Source: Legionella jamestowniensis
Lineage (GTDB): Bacteria > Pseudomonadota > Gammaproteobacteria > Legionellales > Legionellaceae
Assembly: GCF_001467745.1 (NCBI RefSeq)
Contig: NZ_LNYG01000013.1
Coordinates: 1,914,201-1,978,200 of the forward strand
DNA: 64,000 bases
Direction: 5' to 3'
Made by a program: the position numbers and the translations under genes. Positions within the stretch are counted from its first letter, which is position 1; every line of letters starts with the position of its first letter. The notes below the pieces were generated by a model. The model did no database searches and was not told the origin of the DNA. It saw only the letters and a program-made list of their open reading frames with translations. This document shows, piece after piece, positions 37,953 through 47,636 of the stretch.

Positions 37953-39824
37953 TTAGGTATCGTCGCCTTCTAAGAAGCTTCTGAGTTTCTCTGAGCGGGA
38001 GGGGTGGCGCAGTTTGCGTAATGCTTTGGCTTCGATTTGTCGTATACGTTCGCGGGTTACGTCGAATTGTTTACCGACTTCTTCTAAGGTATGGTCGGTG
38101 TTCATTTCAATACCAAAACGCATACGTAATACCTTAGCTTCCCGAGGGGTTAGTGTCTCAAGGATTTCCAGGGTTGCTTCACGTAAACCTTCAGCTGTTG
38201 CGCGTTCAATGGGGGATTCGATGTTGGTGTCTTCAATGAACTCACCTAAGTGGGAATCATCGTCGTCACCTACCGGTGTTTCCATTGAAATGGGTTCTTT
38301 TGCAATCTTTAAAACTTTACGGATTTTATCTTCGCTTAAGTCCATTTTAGCTGCCAGTTCTTCAGGAGTAGCTTCACGTCCTGTTTCCTGCATAATCTGA
38401 CGTGAAATACGATTAAGCTTGTTAATAGTCTCAATCATATGTACTGGAATACGAATGGTGCGTGCTTGATCTGCAATAGAGCGGGTGATTGCCTGACGAA
38501 TCCACCAAGTTGCATAGGTAGAAAATTTATAACCACGTCGATACTCAAATTTATCGACTGCTTTCATCAAACCGATATTTCCTTCTTGAATCAAATCAAG
38601 GAACTGTAAGCCACGGTTGGTATATTTTTTGGCAATGGAAATTACCAAACGTAAGTTCGCTTCAACCATTTCTTTTTTTGCACGTCGCGCTTTGGCTTCG
38701 CCAATGGACATCTTACGGTTAATGTCTTTGATTTCGCTAATAATCAAGCCATATTCTTCTTCAAAACTTGCCAATCTTGCTTGCAGACGTTTTATCTCTT
38801 CACGATATTCGTCGATACGAGTCAAATCAAGCTTCTTAGCATGTTTGCTGATAATGGTTTCTAACCAACTTAGATCAGTTTCCTGACCTGGAAAGGTATC
38901 AATAAACAATTTACGAGGGATACGCGCTTTTTCAATACAAAGACGCATAATCGTGCGTTCAAATTCACGGATGTGATTTCTTAACTGGCGGAAGTGGCGG
39001 GTTAATTTGTCCACCTGTCTTGAAGTTAGTTTTAACTTCAAAAATGATTCTGACATGGTATCCAATAGAACAACCGTTTTTGGAGCGGTGCGGCCATGTT
39101 CCTTTAAGGCACTCATTGCGTTGTGATAATTTTCACGCAATTCATCAAAATAAATCTTAGCTTGCTCAGGATTAGGTCCTTCATCTGCCTCAGCGAGCCC
39201 GTCACCATCTTCGTCTTCGCCCGTTTCTTCCAGCTCGTCGAGTTCAAGCTCATCTTGTTGGGACTCATCGAGCATCGAACCAATATTGGCTGCAGGTGCT
39301 TCTTCTTCAACATCCGCAAAGCCACTAATTATTTCACTTAGACGAATTTCTTCAGTCATCACGCGGTCATAATCTTCAAGAACCAACTGTACGGTTTCAG
39401 GATAATGAGCGAGTGCTTTAAGAACCTGATAAATACCTTCCTCAATGCGTTTGGCGATGCGAATTTCACCTTCACGGGTCAAGAGCTCAACGGTTCCCAT
39501 TTCGCGCATGTACATCCGTACAGGGTCGGTGGTTCGTCCAGTCTCTTTATCAACAGAAGCAAGTACAGCTGCGGCTTCTTCGACGTCATCAGCATCAGGA
39601 GCATCTTCCGTGGTACCAAGAAGTGCTAACTCATCTGCGCTAGGAGATACTTCAAATACTTTGATGTTCATGCCTTCCAGCATGCTGATTATTACATCAA
39701 AATGTTCGGTATCAACGATATTGGGTAACAAATCATTGATTTGTGCATAAGTCAGGTAATTTTGTTCTTTACCCAAGCGGATGACTTTAGTGATTTGCGA
39801 GTGCTGCTGTTCTTGATCATTCAT
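37953..39824 (-). CDS. rpoD: Primary sigma factor RpoD (sigma-70)
   Basis: 623 residues from the ATG of [17 protein letters not shown]; longer in-frame starts exist upstream but the family N-terminus fits here. The N-terminal region 1.1 and an acidic non-conserved insert ([19 protein letters not shown]) are followed by region 2 ([20 protein letters not shown]), region 3 and region 4.2 ([20 protein letters not shown]). It directs RNA polymerase to housekeeping promoters. It is the last gene of the rpsU-yqeY-dnaG-rpoD operon. The element is inserted 140 bases beyond its stop. Confidence 0.97.
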   Translation of the reverse strand: MNDQEQQHSQITKVIRLGKEQNYLTYAQINDLLPNIVDTEHFDVIISMLEGMNIKVFEVSPSADELALLGTTEDAPDADDVEEAAAVLASVDKETGRTTDPVRMYMREMGTVELLTREGEIRIAKRIEEGIYQVLKALAHYPETVQLVLEDYDRVMTEEIRLSEIISGFADVEEEAPAANIGSMLDESQQDELELDELEETGEDEDGDGLAEADEGPNPEQAKIYFDELRENYHNAMSALKEHGRTAPKTVVLLDTMSESFLKLKLTSRQVDKLTRHFRQLRNHIREFERTIMRLCIEKARIPRKLFIDTFPGQETDLSWLETIISKHAKKLDLTRIDEYREEIKRLQARLASFEEEYGLIISEIKDINRKMSIGEAKARRAKKEMVEANLRLVISIAKKYTNRGLQFLDLIQEGNIGLMKAVDKFEYRRGYKFSTYATWWIRQAITRSIADQARTIRIPVHMIETINKLNRISRQIMQETGREATPEELAAKMDLSEDKIRKVLKIAKEPISMETPVGDDDDSHLGEFIEDTNIESPIERATAEGLREATLEILETLTPREAKVLRMRFGIEMNTDHTLEEVGKQFDVTRERIRQIEAKALRKLRHPSRSEKLRSFLEGDDT

Positions 39825-39913
39825 AGTCGTCATAAGCATTTGTGAGGTTAAGGGAGCCACAAAAAGGTTTTGATTATAAACCTGCTATAGCAAACATGCC
39901 AGTAAATTTTGCG

Positions 39914-41647
39914 TTATTTTTTATCATCAACCGTTTGATGCCGTTGTTTTAACATTTCTTGCAAATTAAGTCTTTCTGATAAAGTTAAGCCCTGATTGCG
40001 TGATTTTGCAATGTATTGATTAATTTTATTCTCCAAATTCTGCTTTTGCAAAAATAAAATAATATCGACAAACTCTTTAACCAGGGCAACTTCAGGGACT
40101 TGATGTTCCCAACTGGCTAATTTTATCAATGCCTCAAAATAGGGGGTATTACGCCATTGTTCAATAAGGGTAGCGGTATTGACTTCAGGGGTTTTGGCGA
40201 TCTGTTGTAATAATTTTTGCAATAGTTCCTGGTCTTTGCCATCCAGTAAAGCGGGATCGATAGCATGCTTGCACTCATTAAAAATTTCAGGGTGCTGTAT
40301 TAGCAAGGCGATGGCAAGACGAATAGGGGAGCGGGTAATGGGTTTATGGCTTGTCTTAAGTTGAGGTGCTTTATCACGAAGCAATTGCTCAAGGCGATGG
40401 CTTTCAATGTGAGTTATTCGTGCCAGCTCATCAAGCAAAAGTTGTTTGTAAGGGCCTTCTTGCATTTTGAGTAAATGCGGCTTGGTGACATTAACCAATT
40501 GGCTTTTACCAGCAACAGACGCAAGGTCAATATTGCGGCTAAGCGTTTCGAAGAAAAATTGATTAAGTGGTTTCGCTTGCTGTAATCGTTCTAAAAATTG
40601 TGTGGCCCCTTCTTCCCGGACAAGACTATCGGGATCCTGACCTTCAGGGAGAAAAATAAAACTGGCATTAAGTCCTATATTTAACTGAGGAAGACAACTT
40701 TCTAAAGCACGCCAGGCAGCCTGGCGGCCGGCAGTATCGCCATCGAAGCAAAATATGAGATGTTGAGTATGTTTAGTTAATAATTGAATATGATAAGTAC
40801 TGGTGGCAGTTCCCAGAGTAGCAACTGCATTGCCAATGCCATGCTGGGCAAGGGCTATCACATCTAAATAACCTTCCACAATAATAATACAATTAATCGT
40901 TTTTTGTGTTTGCAGAACCTGATGTAGTCCATACAGTTCACGGCTTTTTTGAAAAATAACAGTCTCTGGTGAATTCAAATATTTTGGTTTTTGTTGCGCA
41001 TCAATAGCGCGCCCACCAAAGCCTATAATGCGTCCATGCCTATCGTGAATGGGGAACATAATTCGATGACGATAGCGGTCATAGGTTTTGCCATCTTCTT
41101 TCTGAATGAGCATACCTGTGGTGATGAGCTCTGCACGATGCCCTCTAAACTGTTTTTCAAGTATTTGCCAATCGGAAATTGCATAACCAAGTTGATAGCG
41201 TTTGGCAATTTCACCAGTGAGTCCTCGCTGGCGCAAATATGTAATCGCTTGTTGTCCCTGTGTTTTTAATGTTTGTTGATAAAATTGACTGACTTGTTCT
41301 AGTAGTTGATACAAACTTAAAGAATGCTGATTTTTTTCCGTACGACCTTCTCTTGGTACTTGCAAACCTAGACGGGAAGCCAAGGTTTCTATTGCATCAG
41401 TAAACCCTTGATTGAGATAATTCATTACAAAACTAATGACATTGCCGCTCGCACCGCAACCAAAGCAGTGGTAAAACTGCTTTTTAGCAATGACATTAAA
41501 AGAAGGCGTTTTTTCACTGTGAAAGGGGCAACAAGCTACAAAGGCTTGTCCACTTTTTTTTAAAGGAATATAGCTATCAATCAATTCAACGATATCAGTA
41601 CGAGTTAGCAGTTCGTCGATGAATGGCTGCGGAATTAAGCCAGTCAT
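39914..41647 (-). CDS. dnaG: DNA primase DnaG
   Basis: 577 residues. The N-terminal CHC2 zinc finger is seen in CCPFHSEKTPSF and FYHCFGCGASGN. The Toprim core has IIIVEGYLDVIALAQHG and LIFCFDGDTAGRQAA, with catalytic Glu and Asp residues in place. The C-terminal region binds DnaB helicase. It makes RNA primers at replication forks. It lies between yqeY and rpoD in the macromolecular synthesis operon. Confidence 0.97.
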   Translation of the reverse strand: MTGLIPQPFIDELLTRTDIVELIDSYIPLKKSGQAFVACCPFHSEKTPSFNVIAKKQFYHCFGCGASGNVISFVMNYLNQGFTDAIETLASRLGLQVPREGRTEKNQHSLSLYQLLEQVSQFYQQTLKTQGQQAITYLRQRGLTGEIAKRYQLGYAISDWQILEKQFRGHRAELITTGMLIQKEDGKTYDRYRHRIMFPIHDRHGRIIGFGGRAIDAQQKPKYLNSPETVIFQKSRELYGLHQVLQTQKTINCIIIVEGYLDVIALAQHGIGNAVATLGTATSTYHIQLLTKHTQHLIFCFDGDTAGRQAAWRALESCLPQLNIGLNASFIFLPEGQDPDSLVREEGATQFLERLQQAKPLNQFFFETLSRNIDLASVAGKSQLVNVTKPHLLKMQEGPYKQLLLDELARITHIESHRLEQLLRDKAPQLKTSHKPITRSPIRLAIALLIQHPEIFNECKHAIDPALLDGKDQELLQKLLQQIAKTPEVNTATLIEQWRNTPYFEALIKLASWEHQVPEVALVKEFVDIILFLQKQNLENKINQYIAKSRNQGLTLSERLNLQEMLKQRHQTVDDKK

Positions 41648-41656
41648 GATGGGGAG

Positions 41657-42100
41657 TTAACTCAATCTCGCCTTTATTAGCGCACTAACTTGGGTCATAT
41701 CAGCTCGTCCTTGAAGTTGAGGCTTTAAAAGAGTCATGACTTTGCCCATATCACTCATTTTTTCAGCACTGGTTTCGGCAATTGCTTTATCAACAAGCGC
41801 TTTAATTTCAGCGTCAGACAATGGAGTAGGAAGATAATTATTAATTATATCCAACTCAAACTGCTCTTGTTCGACCAAATCATTACGATTAGCGGATTTG
41901 AATTGAGCAATAGATTCTTTTCGTTGTTTGGCGAGTTTATCGAGAATGACAAGCATCCGAGCATCATCAACTTCGATACGTTCATCCACTTCAACTTGTT
42001 TGACGGCAGCAGTAATAAGACGAAGCGTGTCCAGTTTCTTTTTATCCCTGGCACGCATGGCATCTTTAATGTCATTACTGATACGGTCTTTAATCATCAT
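41657..42100 (-). CDS. yqeY: YqeY/GatB-like tRNA amidotransferase-related protein
   Basis: 147 residues, all of the YqeY family, which resembles the tail domain of GatB (Asn/Gln-tRNA amidotransferase). IKDAMRARDKKKLDTLRLI and INNYLPTPLSDAEIKALVD are typical. Its exact role is unclear. It lies between rpsU and dnaG, an insertion seen in many gammaproteobacteria and Legionella. The gap to dnaG is 9 bases. Confidence 0.92.
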   Translation of the reverse strand: MMIKDRISNDIKDAMRARDKKKLDTLRLITAAVKQVEVDERIEVDDARMLVILDKLAKQRKESIAQFKSANRNDLVEQEQFELDIINNYLPTPLSDAEIKALVDKAIAETSAEKMSDMGKVMTLLKPQLQGRADMTQVSALIKARLS

Positions 42101-42103
42101 AAA

Positions 42104-42337
42104 TTACTTGCGTTTGCGTTTAGCATTACGGCGAGCTGACATACTAACATCACGAGAGATTTTTTTCAGGTGGCGTTTTACAGCAGCAGCTTGTTTACGT
42201 TTACGTTCAGCAGTAGGCTTTTCGTAAAACTCGCGACGACGTAACTCAGTTAAAATGCCTGCTTTTTCACAGGAGCGCTTAAAGCGACGGAGTGCATATT
42301 CAGGGTTTTCGCCTTCTTTCACACGAACGGTGGGCAT
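42104..42337 (-). CDS. rpsU: Ribosomal protein S21
   Basis: 77 residues, [19 protein letters not shown] and a very basic C-terminus ([11 protein letters not shown]). GAGG stands 10 bases before the ATG. S21 helps in initiation on the 30S subunit. First gene of the rpsU-yqeY-dnaG-rpoD operon, divergent from tsaD as in many gammaproteobacteria. Confidence 0.97.
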   Translation of the reverse strand: MPTVRVKEGENPEYALRRFKRSCEKAGILTELRRREFYEKPTAERKRKQAAAVKRHLKKISRDVSMSARRNAKRKRK

Positions 42338-42547
42338 TAATGTGTTTCCTCTAAAATTAATTTAACATAATAGGCTGGCAATTCTAGTGCCAGTTAAGGC
42401 AATCGTCAAGTTTATAATGGTAATTTAATTTCACTTTAAATCAATCCATAACTATACAATTTATAAATAAGTTAGTCTTTCTTGGTGTTCCAGCGTGTCT
42501 TTTCGTATAATGATCGTTTATTTTTTAATCACAGCAGTAGGAGAGCG

Positions 42548-43558
42548 ATGCGAGTACTAGGCATTGAGTCATCATGTGACGAAACAGGGGTTGCCATTTA
42601 CGATTCCGACAAAGGATTAATTGCTCATGCCCTGCATTCACAGATGGAAACCCATCAGCACTATGGCGGGGTTGTGCCAGAATTGGCCTCACGTGATCAT
42701 GTTAAATATATAGTGCCCTTGGTCAGTGACGCTTTACAACAGGCTGCTGTTGAAAAGACCCAATTGGATGCCATTGCTTATACTGCGGGACCTGGGCTTA
42801 TTGGCGCGTTGTTGACAGGGGCTTGTTTTGCAAAAAGTTTGGCACTAGGGCTTGGGATTCCTGCACTAGGAATTCATCATCTGGAGGCTCATTTACTTGC
42901 TGCAAAACTGGACTCACCGGCGCTGGATTTTCCTTTTCTTGCCCTGTTGGTTTCTGGTGGGCACACACAATTAGTTGAAGCGCGAGCTTTAGGGGAATAC
43001 CATATTATTGGGGAAACTCTGGATGATGCAGTGGGAGAAGCTTTTGATAAAACGGCAAAGTTGATGGGATTGCCTTATCCAGGTGGCGCTGTTTTAGCAC
43101 ATCTTGCGGATAGTGTACGGGCAGAGGATAATCAGCTCCCTCCCTTTCCAAGGCCTATGACTGACAGACCAGGCCTTGATTTTAGTTTTAGTGGCTTAAA
43201 AACCCATGCGCTAACGGTCTGGCATAGTAGTCATAAGGATGAAAATGCTAGGAAATTAATCGCAAAAGCCTTTCAGGATGCTGTCATAGAAACGTTACTT
43301 ATTAAATGTAAACGTGCCTTAAAACAAACGGCTTGCCCAAAATTGGTAGTTGCTGGTGGCGTGGGCGCTAATCAGGCATTAAGGGTGGGCTTAACAAAAC
43401 TGCTTGAGGAGATGGGAGGAGAAATTTATTTTCCACGTCCGGAGTATTGCACAGATAATGGAGCTATGGTGGCTTATGCAGGTTGTCTACGGTTATTGCG
43501 TGGTGAAAAAGATCCGGGGCAAGCGGTGGAAGTAAAAGCCCGTTGGCCATTGAGTTAA
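42548..43558 (+). CDS. tsaD: tRNA threonylcarbamoyladenosine transferase TsaD
   Basis: 336 residues from the ATG at 42548 (TAGGAG 5 bases upstream). [19 protein letters not shown] is the family start, [10 protein letters not shown] holds the metal-binding His pair, and [10 protein letters not shown] and [10 protein letters not shown] are the nucleotide-binding blocks of the ASKHA fold. It adds the t6A37 modification to tRNAs that read ANN codons. Divergent from rpsU; a hairpin follows it. Confidence 0.97.
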   Translation: MRVLGIESSCDETGVAIYDSDKGLIAHALHSQMETHQHYGGVVPELASRDHVKYIVPLVSDALQQAAVEKTQLDAIAYTAGPGLIGALLTGACFAKSLALGLGIPALGIHHLEAHLLAAKLDSPALDFPFLALLVSGGHTQLVEARALGEYHIIGETLDDAVGEAFDKTAKLMGLPYPGGAVLAHLADSVRAEDNQLPPFPRPMTDRPGLDFSFSGLKTHALTVWHSSHKDENARKLIAKAFQDAVIETLLIKCKRALKQTACPKLVVAGGVGANQALRVGLTKLLEEMGGEIYFPRPEYCTDNGAMVAYAGCLRLLRGEKDPGQAVEVKARWPLS

Positions 43559-43586
43559 CCTCTACTTACCGCGATAAGCAGAGGTT
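43557..43586. terminator. Two-way terminator between tsaD and plsY
   Basis: AACCTCTACTTA and TAAGCAGAGGTT pair as a 12-base stem with one mismatch, between two convergent genes. A T-rich run follows on the right (ttttctgttttttctg, within the plsY 3' end). Confidence 0.6.
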
Positions 43587-43592
43587 AGTCGA

Positions 43593-44351
43593 TTAAGGGT
43601 TTTCTGTTTTTTCTGTTTGCTCTGTCTCAGTAGTTTCTTTCGTTAAAGAAGTTTTATCTTCTTTAACCAGCTGGACTGGCATTTCTTCATTTTGTTCCAA
43701 TTCTTGCTGTTCCTCTTCAAGGACGGCATTAATTTCTTCACGCAAGGAGGAGCGTTTAAACTGAATTTTTGATTCTTTGCCATCAATTAAGCGCGTTATA
43801 TTCTCACGATGCTTGTAAATTACAAACAGCATAATGAAAAACAGCGGGGGGAACATGAGTAAACCATTGGGAATAAAAAGTGCATACCATGGTGCCATGC
43901 TCATTGATACCATCGATGCAACGGATGAGTAACGAGTGAAATTGGCAACCAGAAGCCAGGTCGCAATTACAACCACACCTAACATAAAATGCAGGCCTAG
44001 TAAGGCTCCAATTGCCGTTGCAACCCCTTTTCCACCACGAAAACTAAAAAATACAGGATACATATGACCCATAACGGCTGCCCAACAGGTAAAACTGACA
44101 GCAATAGGATCCGCCCCTATTATTTTTGCGAAAAGAACAGGTAAAACGCCTTTTAAAAGATCAGCCAACAGTACGATAGCCGCAAATTTTTTCCCAGAAA
44201 TTCTTAAGACATTAGTCGCCCCTGGATTTTGTGAGCCTGTTATGCGTGGATCAGGAAGAGCGAAAACTCGAGAGACAATGACTGCTGAGCAAACCGAACC
44301 AGCCAAATAGCCAACCGTGACTACAAAAATAAATAACAGGGCAGATAACAT
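43593..44351 (-). CDS. plsY: Glycerol-3-phosphate acyltransferase PlsY with an acidic tail
   Basis: 252 residues from the ATG at 44351 (GAGGAGG 4 bases upstream). Five to six membrane helices with ITGSQNPGATNVLRI and FFSFRGGKGVATAIGALLG, the substrate-binding loops of PlsY. It uses acyl-phosphate to make lysophosphatidic acid, the first step of phospholipid synthesis. The family is about 200 residues long; here a hydrophilic Glu/Thr-rich tail of about 45 residues (QELEQNEEMP, ETTETEQTEKTE) is added. Confidence 0.93.
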   Translation of the reverse strand: MLSALLFIFVVTVGYLAGSVCSAVIVSRVFALPDPRITGSQNPGATNVLRISGKKFAAIVLLADLLKGVLPVLFAKIIGADPIAVSFTCWAAVMGHMYPVFFSFRGGKGVATAIGALLGLHFMLGVVVIATWLLVANFTRYSSVASMVSMSMAPWYALFIPNGLLMFPPLFFIMLFVIYKHRENITRLIDGKESKIQFKRSSLREEINAVLEEEQQELEQNEEMPVQLVKEDKTSLTKETTETEQTEKTENP

Positions 44352-44468
44352 CGCGCCTCCTCGGCAGATAAAAGCTTCATTATTAATGAAAGCAGAACTA
44401 TTGTGAAGACTCTTAGAGTATAGACTCAATCAAAAATGAGCACAGGAAAGGATAGTGATTGGTAGAAA

Positions 44469-45602
44469 TTATTCCGGTAAAAAGAGCGCTTGCAAATCAT
44501 TCGTGTAACGTCGTCCAAGTTCAGTAATTTGCCAAAATGATGCATGAAGACTTATTAGCTTTTTTTCGGCAGCAATTGTCAACAAGGGTTCTAATTGTGT
44601 GAAAGCCAACCCTGTTCTTTCATAAAAAAGTTGGTAAGCAATAGGTTGATGCAAACGCGTTGTGTTGAGCATAAACTCGAAAATGAGCAACTCAGGTTTA
44701 ACAGCTTCTTTAGTGGCATAAGGTTTAGTTAAATCCAGATAATCTGCGGGTTGTCGATGTTTTCTAGTGCGAAAGACATGGCCTTCTGCAGAGGTTAGTT
44801 TGCCATGGGCGCCGGCGCCAATTCCATAATAATCACCAAAAAGCCAATAGTTTAAATTGTGACGAGCTTCCTTTTCTGTTTTGCAGAATGCAGAAATCTC
44901 ATAGCGGGTAAAGCCATTTATAGCCAATAGTTCAAGGCCTTTGTCTTCGAGCTCGCAAGCTTCATCTTCATTGGGCAACACAGGACGTTTTTTATAAAAA
45001 ACAGTATTCGGTTCGATTGTTAATTGATACCAGGACAAATGCTCAGGCTGGTGATTTATGGCGATTGCCAGATCACTTAATCCCTGTTCAACAGTTTGAC
45101 CAGGTAAGCCATGCATCAAGTCAATGTTTATATTGTCAAACCCAGCGCGTCGAGCGGCTTGGATAGCCCTATGCGCTTGCTCATCATCATGAATACGACC
45201 TAGGTTTTTCAAGTGTTGAGAATTAAAACTTTGTATGCCTAAAGAGAGTCGATTAATACCTAATTGGCGATAATTATTAAAGCGTTGTTGTTCTACAGTA
45301 CCTGGATTTGCTTCTAGTGTAATTTCAATCCCTCGCGTAAAGGGTATTAATTTATTAAGTTGACTAAGCAAGCTATCATAGGCTTTAGCTGAAAATAAAC
45401 TGGGGGTGCCGCCGCCAATGAAAATACTGCTGATCTCCTGCGGCGCAGGAAAAGTATCTAAATCGGCTTTAAAGTCGGCAACAAGCGCTTGAACATAAGT
45501 ATCCTCTGGCAAGCTAGACGGACTCTTGTGGGAATTAAAATCACAATAGGGACATTTGCGAATACACCAAGGGATATGAATATATAAGGAAGTGGGTAGC
45601 AT
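44469..45602 (-). CDS. hemW: HemW, radical-SAM haem chaperone
   Basis: 377 residues. The N-terminus has IHIPWCIRKCPYCDF with the CxxxCxxC Fe-S motif. SIFIGGGTPSL, GINRLSLGIQSF and YYGIGAGAHGKL fit the HemW (HemN-like) family. HemW binds haem and is not a true coproporphyrinogen oxidase. The ATG is at 45602; it stands alone, leftward, with plsY ahead. Confidence 0.92.
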   Translation of the reverse strand: MLPTSLYIHIPWCIRKCPYCDFNSHKSPSSLPEDTYVQALVADFKADLDTFPAPQEISSIFIGGGTPSLFSAKAYDSLLSQLNKLIPFTRGIEITLEANPGTVEQQRFNNYRQLGINRLSLGIQSFNSQHLKNLGRIHDDEQAHRAIQAARRAGFDNINIDLMHGLPGQTVEQGLSDLAIAINHQPEHLSWYQLTIEPNTVFYKKRPVLPNEDEACELEDKGLELLAINGFTRYEISAFCKTEKEARHNLNYWLFGDYYGIGAGAHGKLTSAEGHVFRTRKHRQPADYLDLTKPYATKEAVKPELLIFEFMLNTTRLHQPIAYQLFYERTGLAFTQLEPLLTIAAEKKLISLHASFWQITELGRRYTNDLQALFLPE

Positions 45603-45739
45603 CGTTTAACATTCAGGCTGGCTTGTTTAGACTCCTAATAGTATCATGACAATATTTTTTACAAAACACTTGTTGATTTAAGTGCAGGTTATTTTTTGCG
45701 GCAATCAGTAGGATCCATGATTTAGCTATCTGACGGGAT

Positions 45740-45836
45740 CCCGCGCATAAAGCGCGGGAAGTTGTAAATAAGGCTGGAAGTTGTGGATAAAGAAGGGCCG
45801 TTTAGTATGCCTACGTCCTGCGACTTGTCCCCAGGA
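45740..45836. repeat. Palindromic intergenic element between hemW and nudE
   Basis: The 303-base gap between hemW and nudE holds no gene. It contains a perfect 7-base GC hairpin, CCCGCGC / GCGCGGG with loop ATAAA (45740-45758), and a weaker one, TCCTG / CAGGA (45816-45836). The GC-rich palindromes stand out from the AT-rich surroundings and look like a REP-type dispersed repeat or its remnant; a terminator is less likely since no U-tract follows. Confidence 0.4.
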
Positions 45837-45905
45837 TTCAGACATCTGTGTAAATGCAGAAGGTTGGTGTTAAAGTTTAGACATTAAATTGTAAAGGTAT
45901 TGGAG

Positions 45906-46463
45906 ATGCGTAAAAAACCGACTTGCTCAAAGCGCTCTGTAGTCGCCAAGTCTAATTTGTTCACGATAGAACAAATGCACCTTCATTTCGCCAATGGAGC
46001 GCAGCGGATTTATGAACGCATTCGTAGCCATGGACATGGGGCAGTGCTGATTGCAGCTATCACTGCAAGTGAATCTTTTATCTTGGTGCGTGAATATGCT
46101 GCAGGAACGGACACTTATGAATTGGCGTTTCCCAAAGGACTTATTAATCAAGGGGAAAGCCCATTGGACGCGGCAAATCGTGAGTTGCGCGAAGAAGCGG
46201 GTTTTGCGGCGAAGCAATTGCATTCATTAAAACGGCTGACATTAGCGCCAGGCTACTTTGGGGCTGCTTTGGATGTGGTAGTGGCGTATGATTTATATCC
46301 AGCACCTTTGCCGGGAGATGAACCAGAGCCCCTAGAGGTGGTTGAGTGGCCTTTAGAGGCAATTGAGGAGTTAATTGTACGTCCTGATTTTTCTGAAGCG
46401 CGAAGTATTGCTGCGCTTTATTTGGTAAAACAATGGTGGAAAAAGGAAAAGAATAATGAATAA
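45906..46463 (+). CDS. nudE: NUDIX hydrolase NudE (ADP-sugar/NADH-type)
   Basis: 185 residues from the ATG at 45906, with AAAGG 8 bases upstream; an in-frame TTG two codons earlier is possible. The NUDIX box is complete: [23 protein letters not shown]. Family NudE enzymes hydrolyse ADP-ribose, Ap3A and NADH. It ends inside the mdh start (8-base overlap), so the two are co-translated. Confidence 0.88.
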   Translation: MRKKPTCSKRSVVAKSNLFTIEQMHLHFANGAQRIYERIRSHGHGAVLIAAITASESFILVREYAAGTDTYELAFPKGLINQGESPLDAANRELREEAGFAAKQLHSLKRLTLAPGYFGAALDVVVAYDLYPAPLPGDEPEPLEVVEWPLEAIEELIVRPDFSEARSIAALYLVKQWWKKEKNNE

Positions 46464-47445
46464 ACGAGTACGAGTTGCGATAACCGGGGCTGCCGGTCAC
46501 ATTGGTTATGCCTTACTTTTTAGGATTGCTTCTGGACAAATGTTTGGTCCTCATACCGATGTTGAGTTGCATCTTCTTGAATTAGAGCCTGCTTTGCCTG
46601 CGCTTGAAGGTGTTGCTATGGAGTTGGAAGACTGTGCTTTTCCTCTTCTAAAGCGTATTGTATGTACCGCTGATCTTAAGCAGGCAATGGATAGTGTAAA
46701 CTGGGCTTTGTTGGTTGGTTCAGTACCTCGCAAGCAAGGCATGGAGCGTTCTGATTTACTACAGATTAATGGCAGTATTTTTACTAAACAAGGACGTGCT
46801 CTGAATGATTATGCAGCTGAAGACGTCCGGGTTTTTGTGGTTGGCAATCCGTGTAATACCAATTGTCTGATAGCAATGAACAATGCAAAAGATATTCCCA
46901 ATGATAGATTTTATGCCATGACCACCCTGGATGAATTACGGGCCCGTACCCAACTTGCAAAAAAGGCAGGGGTTGACGTGACAGAAGTTAGTCAAATGAC
47001 AATTTGGGGAAATCATTCATCCACACAATATCCTGATTTCTACAATGCAAAAATTGATGGTTTATCTGCTGCTTCAGTTATTAAAGATGAAAACTGGTTA
47101 AAAGAAACGTTTGTCTCCACCGTCCAACAGCGTGGTGCGGCAATTATTAAGGCGCGTGGTGCATCGTCCGCTGCTTCTGCCGCGAATGCGATTATTCATG
47201 GCGTTAATAATCTAATTACCGACACGCCAGCAAATGAATCATTCTCAATGTGCTTAAGTTCACAAGGGGAGTATGGGGTTGATGAAGGTTTAATTTTCTC
47301 TTTCCCTTGCCGTCGTACGCATGGTGAGCTTCATATTGTAGAAGGGCTATCATTTAACGAGTATGCGAAAGCAAAATTTGAGGCCACGTTGGATGAACTT
47401 CGTCAGGAACGAGATACTGTCAAAGAACTAGGCTTACTTGATTAA
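46456..47445 (+). CDS. mdh: Malate dehydrogenase
   Basis: 329 residues. NAD-binding start [19 protein letters not shown]; substrate Arg in [23 protein letters not shown]; catalytic His in [14 protein letters not shown]. It interconverts malate and oxaloacetate in the TCA cycle. Length fits the cytosolic-type bacterial MDH. AAGGA precedes the ATG. A strong terminator follows. Confidence 0.96.
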   Translation: MNKRVRVAITGAAGHIGYALLFRIASGQMFGPHTDVELHLLELEPALPALEGVAMELEDCAFPLLKRIVCTADLKQAMDSVNWALLVGSVPRKQGMERSDLLQINGSIFTKQGRALNDYAAEDVRVFVVGNPCNTNCLIAMNNAKDIPNDRFYAMTTLDELRARTQLAKKAGVDVTEVSQMTIWGNHSSTQYPDFYNAKIDGLSAASVIKDENWLKETFVSTVQQRGAAIIKARGASSAASAANAIIHGVNNLITDTPANESFSMCLSSQGEYGVDEGLIFSFPCRRTHGELHIVEGLSFNEYAKAKFEATLDELRQERDTVKELGLLD

Positions 47446-47454
47446 AAAATAGAA

Positions 47455-47484
47455 CTAATCCGACAAGATGTTTTGTCGGATTAG
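47455..47484 (+). terminator. Intrinsic terminator after mdh
   Basis: CTAATCCGACAA / TTGTCGGATTAG, a perfect 12-base stem with a 6-base loop, followed by TATTTTGAT, 10 bases after the mdh stop. Confidence 0.8.
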
Positions 47485-47636
47485 TATTTTGATAAAAAAT
47501 ATCCGCTCAAAAATTAACTAACACCCATCAAATAAATAATTAGTGATAAATAAATTCATACAAATTGTTGTTTATTAATAATCTCTTAATGTATTAATGT
47601 TATCCTTATTGTCATTTTATTGCGTAGGATGACTTT

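Noticed and set aside
45740..45758. Terminator for hemW or nudE
   Set aside because: It lies upstream of both genes and has no U-tract.
46459..46472. ACGAGTACGAGTT near the mdh start as another PrpA-type site
   Set aside because: It is a direct, not inverted, repeat and is inside coding sequence of the core chromosome.
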